Assembly (NCBI RefSeq): GCF_003415675.1
Contig: NZ_QFZK01000001.1
Coordinates: 310,001-374,000 of the forward strand
Length of the DNA: 64,000 nt
DNA from: Rhodoferax lacus
Lineage (GTDB): Bacteria; Pseudomonadota; Gammaproteobacteria; Burkholderiales; Burkholderiaceae_C
Direction of reading: 5' to 3'
The notes beneath the pieces were generated by a model that did not search any database, was not told where the DNA came from, and was given only the letters and a program-made list of their open reading frames with translations. Shown here piece by piece: positions 26,447-36,884 of the stretch. Position 1 is the stretch's first letter. Each line of letters begins with the position of its first letter. A program made the position numbers and the translations under genes.

Positions 26447-27471
26447 TGGCGGCCTACATCCTCAAGCGCCTAGCGCTGATGCTGCCCACGCTGTTTGGCG
26501 TGCTGTTCCTCACCTTTGTGGTGGTGCAATTCGTGCCCGGTGGCCCGGTGGAGCAGTATCTGGCCGAGGCCAAGGCCGGCAAGGGCACCAGCGCCGAAGG
26601 GGGTTTGAGCTACCGCGGCTCGCAGGGCGTGGACCCCAAGCGCATTGAACAGGCCAAGGCCTTGTATGGGTTTGACAAACCGGCCCCCGAGCGCTTCTGG
26701 CGCATGCTGCAGCAGTTTGCGCGCTTTGACCTGGGCACCAGCTTCTTCCAGAACCGCGCCGTCTCGCAACTCATCTGGGAAAAGCTGCCGGTGTCCATGA
26801 GCCTGGGCCTGTGGACTTTTTTCCTGAGCTACCTGGTGGCCGTGCCGCTGGGCGTGGCCAAGGCGGTGCGCGCCGGCAGCCGCTTCGACTTTGTCACCAC
26901 GCTGCTGATTCTGGTGGGTTATGCCATTCCCGGCTTTGTGCTGGGCGTGGCGCTCTTGGTGGTGTTTGGCGGGCAGTTGCAGTGGTTCCCCCTGCGCGGC
27001 CTGGTATCGAGCAACTGGGAGCAGATGGCCTGGGGGGCGCGCATCGTCGATTACCTCTGGCACATCGCCATGCCGGTTACGGCCATGGTGCTGGGCAGCT
27101 TTGCCGTGACCGCCATGCTGACCAAGAACGCTTTTTTGGAAGAGATCCGCAAGCAGTACGTGGTGACGGCCCGGGCCAAGGGCCTGTCCGAGCAGCGCGT
27201 GCTGTGGAAACATGTGATGCGCAATGCGCTCATCCCCATCGTCACTGGCTTTCCGGCGGCGTTCATTGGCGCCTTCTTCACCGGCTCGCTCTTGATTGAG
27301 ACGCTGTTTTCGCTCGACGGCCTGGGGCTGCTCAGTTACGAGAGCGTGATCCGGCGCGACTATCCGGTGGTGATGGGTACGCTGTTTTTATTCACGCTGA
27401 TCGGGCTGGTGACCAAACTCATCTCCGATCTTTGCTATGTCTGGGTGGACCCGAGGGTACGTTTTGACTAA
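26446..27471 (+). CDS. yejB: Peptide ABC transporter permease YejB
   Basis: A 341-residue inner-membrane permease of the DppB/OppB type with six predicted helices, the first at residues 8-30 (LMLPTLFGVLFLTFVVVQF). The conserved EAA loop that contacts the ATPase is visible as RKQYVVTARAKGLSEQRVLW near residues 230-250. Its ATG shares one base with the yejA stop. The last residues overlap the likely start of yejE, as in other yej operons. Confidence 0.95.
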   Translation: MAAYILKRLALMLPTLFGVLFLTFVVVQFVPGGPVEQYLAEAKAGKGTSAEGGLSYRGSQGVDPKRIEQAKALYGFDKPAPERFWRMLQQFARFDLGTSFFQNRAVSQLIWEKLPVSMSLGLWTFFLSYLVAVPLGVAKAVRAGSRFDFVTTLLILVGYAIPGFVLGVALLVVFGGQLQWFPLRGLVSSNWEQMAWGARIVDYLWHIAMPVTAMVLGSFAVTAMLTKNAFLEEIRKQYVVTARAKGLSEQRVLWKHVMRNALIPIVTGFPAAFIGAFFTGSLLIETLFSLDGLGLLSYESVIRRDYPVVMGTLFLFTLIGLVTKLISDLCYVWVDPRVRFD

Positions 27472-28504
27472 GCCCACCGCATCCCTGTCACCCACGCGCC
27501 GCGCCTGGCTGCGTTTCAAGCGCAACCGCCTGGGCTTTGTGAGCCTGGTGCTGTTCTGCACCCTGGTGCTGCTGAGTTTGGCCGCCGAACTGGTGTCCAA
27601 CGACCGGCCGCTGCTGGTGGTCTACCAGGGTCAGGCCTACTGGCCGATTGCCCGTGATTATCCGGAAACAACCTTTGGCGGCGACTTTGCCACCCCCACC
27701 GACTACCTGGACCCTTTCATTCGCCAAAAGCTCGCTGAGCCCGGCAACTGGGCCGTTTTCGCACCCAACCGCTACGGCCCCAAGACGCTGAACTACTTTG
27801 CCAAGTTCCCCAACCCGGCACCGCCCAGCGCCGACAACTGGCTGGGCACGGATGACCGGGGGCGTGACCTGTTGGCCCAGCTGATTTACGGCTTTCGGGT
27901 CAGCGTGCTGTTTGCACTGGCCCTGACGGTGACCGGAGTGGCCCTTGGCGTGCTTACCGGCGCAGTACAGGGGTTTTTTGGCGGCAAGATTGACCTGGCC
28001 TTTCAGCGCTTCATCGAGATCTGGGGCTCCATGCCGGAGCTCTACTTGTTGATTATTTTCAGCGCGGTGTTTGCGCCCAGCGTGGCCCTGCTCTTGGCCT
28101 TGCTCAGCCTGTTTGGCTGGATGGGCCTGTCGGACTATGTGCGTGCCGAATTCCTGCGCAACCGGCAGATGGACTATGTGCGCGCCGCCCGCGCGCTGGG
28201 CGTGTCCAACTGGAAGATCATCACCCGCCATGTGCTGCCCAACAGCCTGACACCGGTGGTGACCTTTTTGCCCTTTCGCATGAGCGGCGCCATCCTGGCC
28301 CTGACCTCCCTGGACTTTCTGGGCCTGGGTGTGCCGCCCGGCACGCCTTCCTTGGGTGAGTTGCTGTCGCAAGGCAAGAACAATATCGACGCCTGGTGGA
28401 TCTCCATTGCCACCTTTGCTGTGCTGGTAGTCACCCTGCTGCTGCTGACCTTTATGAGCGACGCCCTGCGTGACGCCGTGGATCCGCGAAAGGCTGAGCA
28501 ATGA
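27464..28504 (+). CDS. yejE: Peptide ABC transporter permease YejE
   Basis: The second permease of the Yej importer, about 346 residues. An N-terminal helix (FVSLVLFCTLVLLSLAAELV) is followed by a large soluble segment, then five helices and an EAA loop (MDYVRAARALGVSNWKIITRH). The start is uncertain. A TTG at 27464, with GAGGG 6 nt upstream, overlaps the yejB stop and leads into MTKPTASL; an in-frame ATG at 27437 would overlap yejB by 35 nt. I prefer the TTG because of its Shine-Dalgarno sequence. It is coupled to yejF by an ATGA overlap. Confidence 0.92.
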   Translation: MTKPTASLSPTRRAWLRFKRNRLGFVSLVLFCTLVLLSLAAELVSNDRPLLVVYQGQAYWPIARDYPETTFGGDFATPTDYLDPFIRQKLAEPGNWAVFAPNRYGPKTLNYFAKFPNPAPPSADNWLGTDDRGRDLLAQLIYGFRVSVLFALALTVTGVALGVLTGAVQGFFGGKIDLAFQRFIEIWGSMPELYLLIIFSAVFAPSVALLLALLSLFGWMGLSDYVRAEFLRNRQMDYVRAARALGVSNWKIITRHVLPNSLTPVVTFLPFRMSGAILALTSLDFLGLGVPPGTPSLGELLSQGKNNIDAWWISIATFAVLVVTLLLLTFMSDALRDAVDPRKAEQ

Positions 28505-30156
28505 GTTTGCTGGAAGTCCGCGATTTGGACATCGCCTTTGGAGATCAGGCCGTGGTGCATGGCGCCAGCTTTTCGCTGGCAGCTGGCGAGAAGCTGGCCC
28601 TGGTGGGCGAATCTGGCTCGGGCAAGACGGTGACGGCGCTCAGCTTGCTGGGCTTGGCTGAAGGTGCCCAGGTGAGTGGCCAGGTCTTGTTTGATGCTGG
28701 CGCCATTGCTGGCGCACCACAGGCTGACGCAGCTGGGCTTGCTGAGGCAAAGGCAGGCTCGGCTGGTACTGCGGTCGACCTGCTGCGCCTCGCGCCACGC
28801 GCGCTGCGCGCCATCCGCGGCCAGGACATTGCCATGGTGTTTCAGGAGCCCATGACGGCGCTCAACCCCTTGTTCACCATAGGCGAGCAGATTGCCGAGG
28901 TTTTGCAGCTCAAGATGGGCCTCTCAAAGCGCGAGGCCGTGCAGAAAAGCATCAGCCTGCTGGCCGACACCGGAATCGCCGAGCCCGAGCGCCGCGCTGG
29001 TGCCTTCCCGCACCAGCTCTCAGGCGGCCAGCGCCAGCGCGCCATGATGGCCATGGCCCTGGCCTGCAGCCCCAAGCTGCTGATTGCCGACGAGCCGACT
29101 ACTGCCCTGGACGTGACGGTGCGCCAGCAGATTCTGGATTTGCTGGACAGCCTGCAAAAGAAAATGGGCTTGGCTGTGCTCCTGATCACACACGACCTGA
29201 ACATGGTGCGCCGATTTGCAGACCGGGTGGCGGTAATGGAGCGCGGCCACATCGTAGAGCTTGGGCCGGTGGCCGATATCTTCGCCAACCCCGCCCATGC
29301 CTACACGCGCAGCCTGCTGGCCAGTCGCCCGGTGCGCAACGTGGTGGCAGCCAAGCCCGAGGCCGAAGAAGCCGTGGTCACCAAGAACCTGCGCGTGGGT
29401 TACCCCATTCCCAAGCCAGGCTTTGCCGGCTGGTTTGGACGGGACGAGTTTGTGGCCGTGCAGGGGGCCGACCTGTGCCTGCGCGCCGGGCAGACGCTGG
29501 GCATTGTGGGCGAGTCGGGGTCTGGCAAATCTACGCTGGCTTTGGCCGTGCTGGGCTTGTTGAAATTTTCCAATGAAGTGCACCTGTTCGGACAGGCCTG
29601 GGGGCAGGGCAGGGCGCTGGACCTGCATATGCGCAGCCAGTTGCAGGTGGTGTTTCAGGATCCGTTTTCTTCGCTCTCGCCGCGCATGACGGTGGAAGAA
29701 ATTGTGGGCGAGGGTCTGTCGGTGCATGCGCCTGAATTGGTACCTGCCCAGGTGCGTGAGCGTGTCATTGCCGCCCTGCAGGAGGTGGGCCTGGAAGATG
29801 CCCAGTTCCCTGGCCTGCTGCAGCGCTATCCGCACCAGTTTTCCGGCGGCCAGCGCCAGCGCATCGCCATTGCCCGCGCGCTCATCGTGCAGCCGCGCGT
29901 GCTGGTGCTCGACGAGCCCACCAGCGCGCTGGACGTCACCATGGCCCAGCAAATTTTGCAGCTGCTGCAGCGCCTGCAGGCCGAGCACGGCCTGGCCTAC
30001 CTGCTCATCACCCACGATGTGGACGTGATCCGGGCTATGGCACATCGCGTATTGGTCATGAAAGACGGCCGCATCGTGGAGCAGGGTCCGGTGCAAGCGG
30101 TGTTCGAATCGCCAGAGCAGCCGTACACCCGCAGTTTGCTCGCCGCCACCGCGTAA
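28501..30156 (+). CDS. yejF: Peptide ABC transporter ATPase YejF (two nucleotide-binding domains)
   Basis: A 551-residue fused ATPase that powers the YejBE permease. The first domain (residues 1-275) has Walker A GESGSGKTV, signature LSGGQRQRAMM and Walker B LLIADEPTTALD. The second (about 290-551) has GESGSGKST, FSGGQRQRIAIARAL and VLVLDEPTSALD. An Ala/Gly-rich insert near residues 60-85 between Walker A and the Q loop makes it slightly longer than E. coli YejF. It overlaps yejE in an ATGA and ends the operon, 59 bp before a strong hairpin. Confidence 0.95.
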   Translation: MSLLEVRDLDIAFGDQAVVHGASFSLAAGEKLALVGESGSGKTVTALSLLGLAEGAQVSGQVLFDAGAIAGAPQADAAGLAEAKAGSAGTAVDLLRLAPRALRAIRGQDIAMVFQEPMTALNPLFTIGEQIAEVLQLKMGLSKREAVQKSISLLADTGIAEPERRAGAFPHQLSGGQRQRAMMAMALACSPKLLIADEPTTALDVTVRQQILDLLDSLQKKMGLAVLLITHDLNMVRRFADRVAVMERGHIVELGPVADIFANPAHAYTRSLLASRPVRNVVAAKPEAEEAVVTKNLRVGYPIPKPGFAGWFGRDEFVAVQGADLCLRAGQTLGIVGESGSGKSTLALAVLGLLKFSNEVHLFGQAWGQGRALDLHMRSQLQVVFQDPFSSLSPRMTVEEIVGEGLSVHAPELVPAQVRERVIAALQEVGLEDAQFPGLLQRYPHQFSGGQRQRIAIARALIVQPRVLVLDEPTSALDVTMAQQILQLLQRLQAEHGLAYLLITHDVDVIRAMAHRVLVMKDGRIVEQGPVQAVFESPEQPYTRSLLAATA

Positions 30157-30215
30157 TTCGTTAGGAATCAAGGGGCTTTCCCCAGCTTTTGCAGTACAAT
30201 CCAAGCTCACGACCA

Positions 30216-30246
30216 AACGGGCGGGTATTTACCGCCCGTTTTTTTT
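30216..30246 (+). terminator. Intrinsic terminator between yejF and rimP
   Basis: AACGGGCGG pairs with CCGCCCGTT (9 bp) around a 7-nt loop and is followed by a run of T to 30246. It most simply ends the yej operon. A TACAAT box lies at 30195-30200 just upstream, so it could instead lie in the rimP leader and act as an attenuator. Confidence 0.85.
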
Positions 30247-30293
30247 GGGCGATTGTTTTTGATGTGTGGTTTTTGAATAGGGATTGATGCAGC

Positions 30294-30917
30294 GTGGCGT
30301 TACAGGAAATCGTTGAACAGACAGTGAGCGGCTTGGGTTACGACCTGGTGGAGATTGAACGCTCCGCTGGCGGCCTGTTGCGCATCACCATCGATTTGCC
30401 TTGGACCAAGCCCGCTGAAGGTGTCGTGCAAGTCGACGAGTTCATCAATGTGGAAGATTGCGAAAAGGTCAACCGCCAGTTGCTGTTTGCGCTGGAGGTG
30501 GACGGTATTGAATACAAGCGGCTGGAGGTTTCCTCGCCCGGTATTGACCGCCCCTTGCGCCACACGGCCGACTTCGAGCGTTTTGTCGGCCATGTGATCG
30601 ACATCACGCTTAAGGCCCCCATGGGTGCAGCGGCCAACGGCCAGGTGCACGCCAGCCGCAAGAAGTTCCGTGGTGCGCTCGAACGTGTGGCACTGGAAGA
30701 CGGTGCTGTGAGCTGGCAAATTGTGTGGAGCGATGCGCCGCTCCCGAAGCCCGGTCAGCGGGTGAGCAAGAAGCGTGTGCCCCCGCCTATGCAGGCCTTG
30801 GGTTTTACGCTGGATGAAATACGCGAAGCGCGCCTGGCTCCGATTGTGAGCTTCAAGGGGCGTGGACAGGGCGGCAGCACGGGTGGCGAAGAGCCGGCCG
30901 TGGGCCAGGAAGTTTAG
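30294..30917 (+). CDS. rimP: Ribosome maturation factor RimP
   Basis: RimP helps assemble the 30S subunit. The 207-residue protein starts with GTG at 30294 ([15 protein letters not shown], a typical RimP N-terminus), has the [12 protein letters not shown] motif near residue 80 that marks the family, and a C-terminal Sm-like barrel (about 110-185). The last 25 residues are a Gly-rich extension beyond the usual end. It is the first gene of the rimP-nusA-infB-rbfA-truB operon, and nusA follows 37 bp later. Confidence 0.95.
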   Translation: MALQEIVEQTVSGLGYDLVEIERSAGGLLRITIDLPWTKPAEGVVQVDEFINVEDCEKVNRQLLFALEVDGIEYKRLEVSSPGIDRPLRHTADFERFVGHVIDITLKAPMGAAANGQVHASRKKFRGALERVALEDGAVSWQIVWSDAPLPKPGQRVSKKRVPPPMQALGFTLDEIREARLAPIVSFKGRGQGGSTGGEEPAVGQEV

Positions 30918-30954
30918 TTTTGTTGTTGATAAGAGTGATCAGGAGAGTCATGGC

Positions 30955-32451
30955 ATGAATCGCGAACTGTTGATGCTGGTTGAAGCTATTTCCCGTGAGA
31001 AAAACGTGGAACGTGATGTGGTGTTGGGCGCTGTGGAAGCAGCACTGGCGCAAGCCACCAAAAAGCTCTTCCCCGGTGAAGTAGATATCCGGGTGGCCCT
31101 GGACCGCGACAGCGGCAACTACGAAACCTTCCGCCGCTGGCACGTGGTGCCCAACGAGGCCGGTCTGCAACTGCCCGACCAGGAAATCCTGCTGTTTGAA
31201 GCACAGGAGCAGATTGCCGACATCGAAGTCGACGAGTACATCGAAGAGTCCGTGCCCTCGGTGCCCATCGGGCGCATTGGTGCCATGGCCGCCAAGCAGG
31301 TCATCCTGCAAAAAATCCGTGACGCCGAGCGCGAAATGCTGCTCAACGACTTCATGGCACGCGGCGAAAAAATCTTTGTTGGCACCGTCAAGCGCATGGA
31401 CAAGGGCGACATCATTGTGGAGAGCGGCCGCGTCGAAGGCCGTCTGCGCCGCAGCGAGATGATCCCCAAGGAAAACCTGCGCACCGGCGACCGCGTGCGC
31501 GCCATGATCATGGAAGTGGACCTGACCCTTCGCGGTGCACCGATTGTGCTGTCGCGCTCGGCACCCGAGTTCATGATCGAGCTGTTCCGCCAGGAAGTGC
31601 CCGAGATCGAGCAAGGCCTGCTGGAGATCAAATCCTGTGCCCGTGACTCTGGCTCCCGCGCCAAGATTGCCGTGCTCTCGCACGACAAGCGCGTAGACCC
31701 CATCGGCACCTGTGTCGGCGTGCGTGGCACCCGTGTGAATGGTGTGACCAACGAGCTCGCTGGCGAGCGCGTGGACATTGTGCTGTGGAGCGAAGACCCT
31801 GCCCAGTTCGTGATTGGCGCGCTGGCTCCGGCCAATGTGTCCTCCATCGTGGTGGACGAAGAGCGCCATGCCATGGACGTGGTGGTGGACGAGGAAAACC
31901 TGGCCATCGCCATTGGCCGCGGCGGACAGAACGTGCGCCTGGCGTCCGAGCTCACCGGCTGGAAGATCAACATCATGGACGCTGCTGAGAGCGCGCAGAA
32001 GCTGGCTGTGGAGACCGACTCCGGCCGCCGCCTGTTCATGGAAAAACTCGATGTGGACGAAGAAATCGCCGACATCCTGATTGCTGAAGGCTTTACCAGC
32101 CTGGAAGAAGTGGCTTACGTTCCCTTGCAGGAAATGCTGGAGATCGAAAGCTTTGACGAAGACACGGTGCATGAGCTGCGCAACCGTGCCAAAGACGCCT
32201 TGCTGACGATGGAAATCGCCCACGAGGAAAATGTGGAAGGGGTCTCCCAAGACCTGCGTGATCTGGAAGGCCTGACACCTGAGCTGATCGGCAAGCTGGC
32301 CGACCAGGGCATTCACACCCGTGATGACCTGGCCGACCTGGCCGTTGATGAACTCACCGACATCACCGGCCAGACCGCTGAAGAGGCCACCGCCCTGATC
32401 ATGAAGGCGCGCGCACATTGGTTTTCCAATGACGCCGCTTCTCAAGAGTAA
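30955..32451 (+). CDS. nusA: Transcription termination/antitermination protein NusA
   Basis: NusA binds RNA polymerase and nascent RNA and promotes pausing, intrinsic termination and rRNA antitermination. The 498-residue protein starts [18 protein letters not shown] at 30955. Earlier in-frame codons overlap rimP and were discarded. Domains follow the usual order: polymerase-binding N-terminal domain (1-125), S1 (about 130-200, [17 protein letters not shown]), two KH domains (about 230-345, including [15 protein letters not shown]), and two acidic helix-hairpin-helix repeats (about 360-490). The double C-terminal repeat is typical of proteobacteria. NusA is known to autoregulate this operon in E. 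coli. Confidence 0.97.
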   Translation: MNRELLMLVEAISREKNVERDVVLGAVEAALAQATKKLFPGEVDIRVALDRDSGNYETFRRWHVVPNEAGLQLPDQEILLFEAQEQIADIEVDEYIEESVPSVPIGRIGAMAAKQVILQKIRDAEREMLLNDFMARGEKIFVGTVKRMDKGDIIVESGRVEGRLRRSEMIPKENLRTGDRVRAMIMEVDLTLRGAPIVLSRSAPEFMIELFRQEVPEIEQGLLEIKSCARDSGSRAKIAVLSHDKRVDPIGTCVGVRGTRVNGVTNELAGERVDIVLWSEDPAQFVIGALAPANVSSIVVDEERHAMDVVVDEENLAIAIGRGGQNVRLASELTGWKINIMDAAESAQKLAVETDSGRRLFMEKLDVDEEIADILIAEGFTSLEEVAYVPLQEMLEIESFDEDTVHELRNRAKDALLTMEIAHEENVEGVSQDLRDLEGLTPELIGKLADQGIHTRDDLADLAVDELTDITGQTAEEATALIMKARAHWFSNDAASQE

Positions 32452-32530
32452 TGGTTATGCAATAGAAGTCCAGAAATGGCTGGCAGCTCCCACAAGGCAC
32501 TGCCAGCCGACGCCAAAGGTTAAGTAACAA

Positions 32531-35464
32531 ATGTCCAGTACGACCGTCGCCGAGTTCGCCAATGAGCTCAAGAAATCCACCGAGACGCTGATCGAGCAGC
32601 TGAAGTCGGCCGGAGTAGCCAAAACGGCTGCCACCGACCCGCTCAACGAAGCCGACAAGCACAAGCTGCTGAGCTACCTGCAGACCAGCCATGGCACTGC
32701 CGCGCCCGAGCGCAAGAAGATCACCCTGGTCAAGAAGCAGACCACCGAGATCAAGCAGGCCGATGCCAGCGGCAAGGCCCGCACCATCCAGGTGGAAGTG
32801 CGCAAGAAGCGCACCTTTGTGCGACGCGAAGACGGAACCGATCAGCCCGTGGACGGAATGGAGCATGACGAAGCCGAACAGGCACAGGCCGCACCCGCTG
32901 TGGACCATGCCGAACTGACCCGACGCGAGGAAGAAGCCCGCCACCAGGCCGAATTCATCCGCCGCCAGGAGGAAGAGCTGGCCCAGCGCCGCAAGGAACG
33001 CGAAGAGCAGGAAGCCCGCGCCGCCAGCGATGCCAACGACGCTGCTGCCAAGCAGGCCGCCGATGTCCAGGCTGCCAAGGAGCAAGCCGCCCGCGACGCT
33101 GCGACCAAGCCGCAAGTCAAGGCCAAGGCCAAGCCCGTGCCGGAAATCGACCACGCTGCCGTGGCTGCCGCCGCTGCTGCTGCCGCCGAACTCAAGCGCG
33201 AGCAGGACGCTGAAAAAGCCGCTGCAGCTGCGGCTGCCTCCAAGGCCCAGGCCATTGAAGACGCATCGCGCGCCGCCGATCTGGGCGACCGCCGCCGCAA
33301 GGCCGAAGCCGAAGCCGCGGCCATCCGCAACATGATGTCCGCGCCCAAGCGCGTGCTGGTAGCCAAGCGCCCCGAAGAAATCCGCGCCGAAGCGGCTGCC
33401 AAGGCCGGCATCAAGGGCACGCTGCACAAGCCGCCAGCTGGCACAGTGCCGCCCAAGCCGGGCGCCAAGCCCGCACCCGGTGCCGCCACGACAGCTGCCC
33501 CCGGCGCCAACAAGGAAGTCAAATCCGCCAAGCTGTCCAGCAGCTGGGCAGGCGATCCGGCCAAGAAGAAAGAGCTCAAGACCCGTGGCGACACCGGTGC
33601 AGGCGCTGGCCGTTCGACCAACTGGCGCACGGGCCCACGCGGCCGCCGTGGCAGCAATGACCGCGACCGTGACAACCACCAACAGCAGCAAGCGCCGGTG
33701 GAAACCCGCGTGCTGGAAGTGCACGTGCCAGAAACCATCACTGTGGCCGAACTGGCCCACAAGATGGCTGTGAAGGCGTCCGAAGTCATCAAGCAACTGA
33801 TGAAGCTGGGCCAGATGGTCACCATCAACCAGCCGCTGGACCAGGACACCGCCATGATTTTGGTGGAAGACATGGGGCACAAGGCCGTGGTGGCTGCACT
33901 GGATGATCCGGAAGCCTTCACCGACGACGAAACCCTGGGCCAGCACGCAGAGTCCCTGCCGCGCGCCCCGGTGGTCACCGTCATGGGCCACGTGGACCAC
34001 GGCAAGACTTCGCTCCTGGATTACATCCGCCGCGCCAAGGTGGCGGCCGGTGAAGCCGGTGGCATTACCCAGCACATCGGTGCCTACCACGTGGAAACTC
34101 CGCGCGGCATGGTCTCCTTCCTCGACACCCCCGGCCACGAGGCGTTTACCGCCATGCGTGCCCGCGGTGCCAAGGCTACCGACATTGTGATTCTGGTGGT
34201 GGCAGCAGACGACGGCGTGATGCCGCAAACCAAGGAAGCCATCAAGCACGCCAAGGCGGCCGGCGTTCCTATCGTGGTGGCAATCACCAAGTCGGACAAG
34301 CCCGATGCCAACCCCGAGCGCGTGAAGAACGAGCTGGTGGTGGAAGAAGTCGTGCCCGAAGAATTCGGTGGCGATTCTCCCTTTGTGGCCGTGTCCTCCA
34401 AGACCGGTATGGGCATCGATGCCTTACTGGAGCAGGTGCTGCTGCAAGCCGAAGTGCTGGAGCTCAAGGCCCCGGTGGATGCCATGGCCAAGGGCCTGGT
34501 CATTGAAGCGCAGTTGGACAAGGGCCGCGGCCCGGTGGCCACGGTGCTGATCCAGTCCGGCACGCTCAAGGCCGGTGACGTGGTGCTGGCGGGCCAGACC
34601 TATGGCCGCGTGCGCGCCATGCTGGACGAAAACGGCAAACCCATCAAGATGGCCGGTCCTTCCATTCCGGTGGAAATCCAGGGCCTGACCGAAGTGCCGC
34701 AAGCCGGTGATGAATTCATGGTCATGTCCGACGAACGCCGGGCCCGTGAAATTGCCACCTACCGCGCAGGCAAGTTCCGCAACACCAAGCTGGCCAAGCA
34801 ACAAGCCGCCAAGCTGGAAAACATGTTTGGTGATCTGTCCAGTGGCGACGTCAAGATGCTGCCCATCATCGTCAAGTCCGATGTGCAGGGTTCCCAGGAA
34901 GCGCTGGCGCAGTCGCTGCTCAAGCTCTCCACCGAAGAGGTCAAGGTGCAGATGGTGTACGCCGCAGTGGGTGCCATCAGTGAGTCCGACATCAACCTGG
35001 CCATTGCCTCCAAGTCGGTGGTGATCGGCTTCAATGTGCGGGCCGATGCCGGTGCGCGCAAGCTGGCCGAGAACAACGGCGTGGACATCCGCTACTACAA
35101 CATCATTTACGACGCGGTGGATGAGCTCAAGGCCGCCATGTCCGGCATGCTGGCCCCCGAGAAGCGCGAAGAGGTTATCGGTTCTGCCGAGATCCGCACC
35201 GTGTTCGTGGCCTCCAAGATCGGCACGGTTGCGGGTTGTATGGTTACCAGCGGCTTTGTCAACCGCAGCTCGCATTTCCGCCTGCTGCGCAACAACGTGG
35301 TGATCTACACCGGCGAGCTCGACTCCCTGAAGCGCATGAAAGACGATGTGCGCGAAGTCAAGGAAGGCTTCGAGTGCGGTATCAAGCTCAAGAACTACAA
35401 CGACATCAACGAAGGTGACCAGCTCGAGTTCTTTGAAGTGCGCGAAATCGCACGGACGCTGTAA
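32531..35464 (+). CDS. infB: Translation initiation factor IF-2
   Basis: IF-2 is the GTPase that brings initiator tRNA to the 30S subunit and drives subunit joining. The 977-residue form has a small N-terminal IF2 domain (residues 1-55), a long charged Ala/Lys/Glu linker (about 60-400, largely helical), a second IF2 N-domain (about 400-470), the G domain from about 480, and domains II-IV. G1 is GHVDHGKT at 486-493 and G3 is DTPGHE. G4 reads TKSD where many bacteria have NKID. The 79 bp upstream hold no other gene. rbfA follows after 23 bp. Confidence 0.97.
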   Translation: MSSTTVAEFANELKKSTETLIEQLKSAGVAKTAATDPLNEADKHKLLSYLQTSHGTAAPERKKITLVKKQTTEIKQADASGKARTIQVEVRKKRTFVRREDGTDQPVDGMEHDEAEQAQAAPAVDHAELTRREEEARHQAEFIRRQEEELAQRRKEREEQEARAASDANDAAAKQAADVQAAKEQAARDAATKPQVKAKAKPVPEIDHAAVAAAAAAAAELKREQDAEKAAAAAAASKAQAIEDASRAADLGDRRRKAEAEAAAIRNMMSAPKRVLVAKRPEEIRAEAAAKAGIKGTLHKPPAGTVPPKPGAKPAPGAATTAAPGANKEVKSAKLSSSWAGDPAKKKELKTRGDTGAGAGRSTNWRTGPRGRRGSNDRDRDNHQQQQAPVETRVLEVHVPETITVAELAHKMAVKASEVIKQLMKLGQMVTINQPLDQDTAMILVEDMGHKAVVAALDDPEAFTDDETLGQHAESLPRAPVVTVMGHVDHGKTSLLDYIRRAKVAAGEAGGITQHIGAYHVETPRGMVSFLDTPGHEAFTAMRARGAKATDIVILVVAADDGVMPQTKEAIKHAKAAGVPIVVAITKSDKPDANPERVKNELVVEEVVPEEFGGDSPFVAVSSKTGMGIDALLEQVLLQAEVLELKAPVDAMAKGLVIEAQLDKGRGPVATVLIQSGTLKAGDVVLAGQTYGRVRAMLDENGKPIKMAGPSIPVEIQGLTEVPQAGDEFMVMSDERRAREIATYRAGKFRNTKLAKQQAAKLENMFGDLSSGDVKMLPIIVKSDVQGSQEALAQSLLKLSTEEVKVQMVYAAVGAISESDINLAIASKSVVIGFNVRADAGARKLAENNGVDIRYYNIIYDAVDELKAAMSGMLAPEKREEVIGSAEIRTVFVASKIGTVAGCMVTSGFVNRSSHFRLLRNNVVIYTGELDSLKRMKDDVREVKEGFECGIKLKNYNDINEGDQLEFFEVREIARTL

Positions 35465-35487
35465 GTGGCAAGGGCAAAGAGACAAGC

Positions 35488-35859
35488 ATGGTGAAGAAGA
35501 AGTCCTCCACCCCGAACCGCGGCTTTCGCGTGGCCGATCAGATCCAGCGGGATCTGACCGAGCTGATTGCGCGCGAGCTCAAAGACCCACGGGTGGGCAT
35601 GGTGACCATCCAGGCGGTGGAAGTCACACCCGACTATGCGCACGCCAAGGTGTTCTTCAGCCTGCTGGTGGGCGACCCGGTGCAGACGGCAGAAGGTTTG
35701 AACCAGGCTGCGGGCTTCTTGCGTGCCGGACTGTTCAAGCGCCTGCACATCCACACCGTGCCCACGCTGCACTTCTACTTTGACCAGACGGTGGAGCGGG
35801 CGGCGGACATGAATGCGCTGATTGCGAAGGCCGTGGCTTCGAAGGCGAAGGACGACTGA
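35488..35859 (+). CDS. rbfA: 30S ribosome-binding factor RbfA
   Basis: RbfA is a cold-shock-associated factor that binds immature 30S subunits during 16S rRNA 5'-end maturation. The 123-residue product has the single KH-like domain with [19 protein letters not shown] near the front and [18 protein letters not shown] near the end, both hallmarks of the family. It sits between infB and truB in the standard order, and its stop is 2 nt before the truB start, so the two are tightly coupled. Confidence 0.96.
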   Translation: MVKKKSSTPNRGFRVADQIQRDLTELIARELKDPRVGMVTIQAVEVTPDYAHAKVFFSLLVGDPVQTAEGLNQAAGFLRAGLFKRLHIHTVPTLHFYFDQTVERAADMNALIAKAVASKAKDD

Positions 35860-35861
35860 AC

Positions 35862-36875
35862 ATGGAAAGCGCCGGGCCGTCCCAAGGAGCGACTGCCGCT
35901 CCCAAGGGCGGCAAGGTTTCCCAGCAAAAAGCCAAGGTGCAGCGCAGACCTGTGCATGGTGTTCTGCTCTTGGACAAGCCCTTGGGCCTTTCCAGCAACC
36001 AGGCTTTGCAAAAAGTGAAGTGGTTGTTACGGGCCGAGAAGGCAGGCCATACCGGCACGCTGGATCCGCTGGCCACGGGGGTGTTGCCCATTTGTTTTGG
36101 TGCGGCCACCAAGTTCAGCCAGGTGCATCTGGATGCCGACAAGGCGTATGCGACCACGCTGCGCCTGGGGCAAAAGACCAGTACGGCGGATGCCGAAGGT
36201 GAAGTGATAGAAGAGCGACCTGTGCAGTTCACGGTGGAGCAGCTGGAAGAAGCGGTGCAACGGTTTACCGGCCCCATCTCCCAGGTGCCGCCCATGCACA
36301 GTGCCCTGAAGAAGGATGGCAAAGCCCTGTACGAGTACGCCAGGGCTGGCATTGAGATTGAGCGGGAAGCCCGCCATGTGACGATTTACAGCATCCAGAT
36401 CGTGGCAGCACGGCTGGACGCAGAGTGCCCGGAAGTGGACCTGGAGGTGGCGTGCAGCAAAGGCACCTACATCCGCACCCTGGGCGAGGACATCGGTGAG
36501 GCGCTGGGATGTGGCGCCCACCTCAGTGCGCTGCGCCGCATCCGCACCGGCGGGTTTGGCCAGGCGCAGTGTGTGACGGTCGCCGCGCTGGAAGCGATGA
36601 GTGACGCAGAGCGGCTGGCCTGTGTGCAGCCCCCAGAGGCGCTGCTCGCGGGTCACACCGTGGTCACGCTGGATGCCGACAATGCGGCACGGTTTTTGAG
36701 TGGAATGCGCAGGCGCGGTGCCTGGGGTGATGCGGATGCAGTGGCAGTTTTTGCCGAGCAACCGCGCGCACTTCTGGGTAGCGCGCATGTGAAAGGCGGG
36801 GAGTTGATCCCCACGCGGCTCTTGAGTCCGCCCGAGGTCAGTGAATCCCTGCAGCAGCAGTTAATGAATGTTTGA
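35862..36875 (+). CDS. truB: tRNA pseudouridine synthase TruB (Psi55)
   Basis: TruB makes pseudouridine 55 in the T-loop of nearly all tRNAs. The 337-residue protein carries the catalytic motif [15 protein letters not shown] with its aspartate near residue 70, the [11 protein letters not shown] start of the core, [13 protein letters not shown], and [10 protein letters not shown]. The N-terminal 27 residues form a variable Lys/Ala-rich extension ahead of the core. The C-terminal PUA-like region is short. It is the last gene of the rimP operon. typA follows after 9 bp and may be co-transcribed. Confidence 0.96.
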   Translation: MESAGPSQGATAAPKGGKVSQQKAKVQRRPVHGVLLLDKPLGLSSNQALQKVKWLLRAEKAGHTGTLDPLATGVLPICFGAATKFSQVHLDADKAYATTLRLGQKTSTADAEGEVIEERPVQFTVEQLEEAVQRFTGPISQVPPMHSALKKDGKALYEYARAGIEIEREARHVTIYSIQIVAARLDAECPEVDLEVACSKGTYIRTLGEDIGEALGCGAHLSALRRIRTGGFGQAQCVTVAALEAMSDAERLACVQPPEALLAGHTVVTLDADNAARFLSGMRRRGAWGDADAVAVFAEQPRALLGSAHVKGGELIPTRLLSPPEVSESLQQQLMNV

Positions 36876-36884
36876 AAGTGAAAT

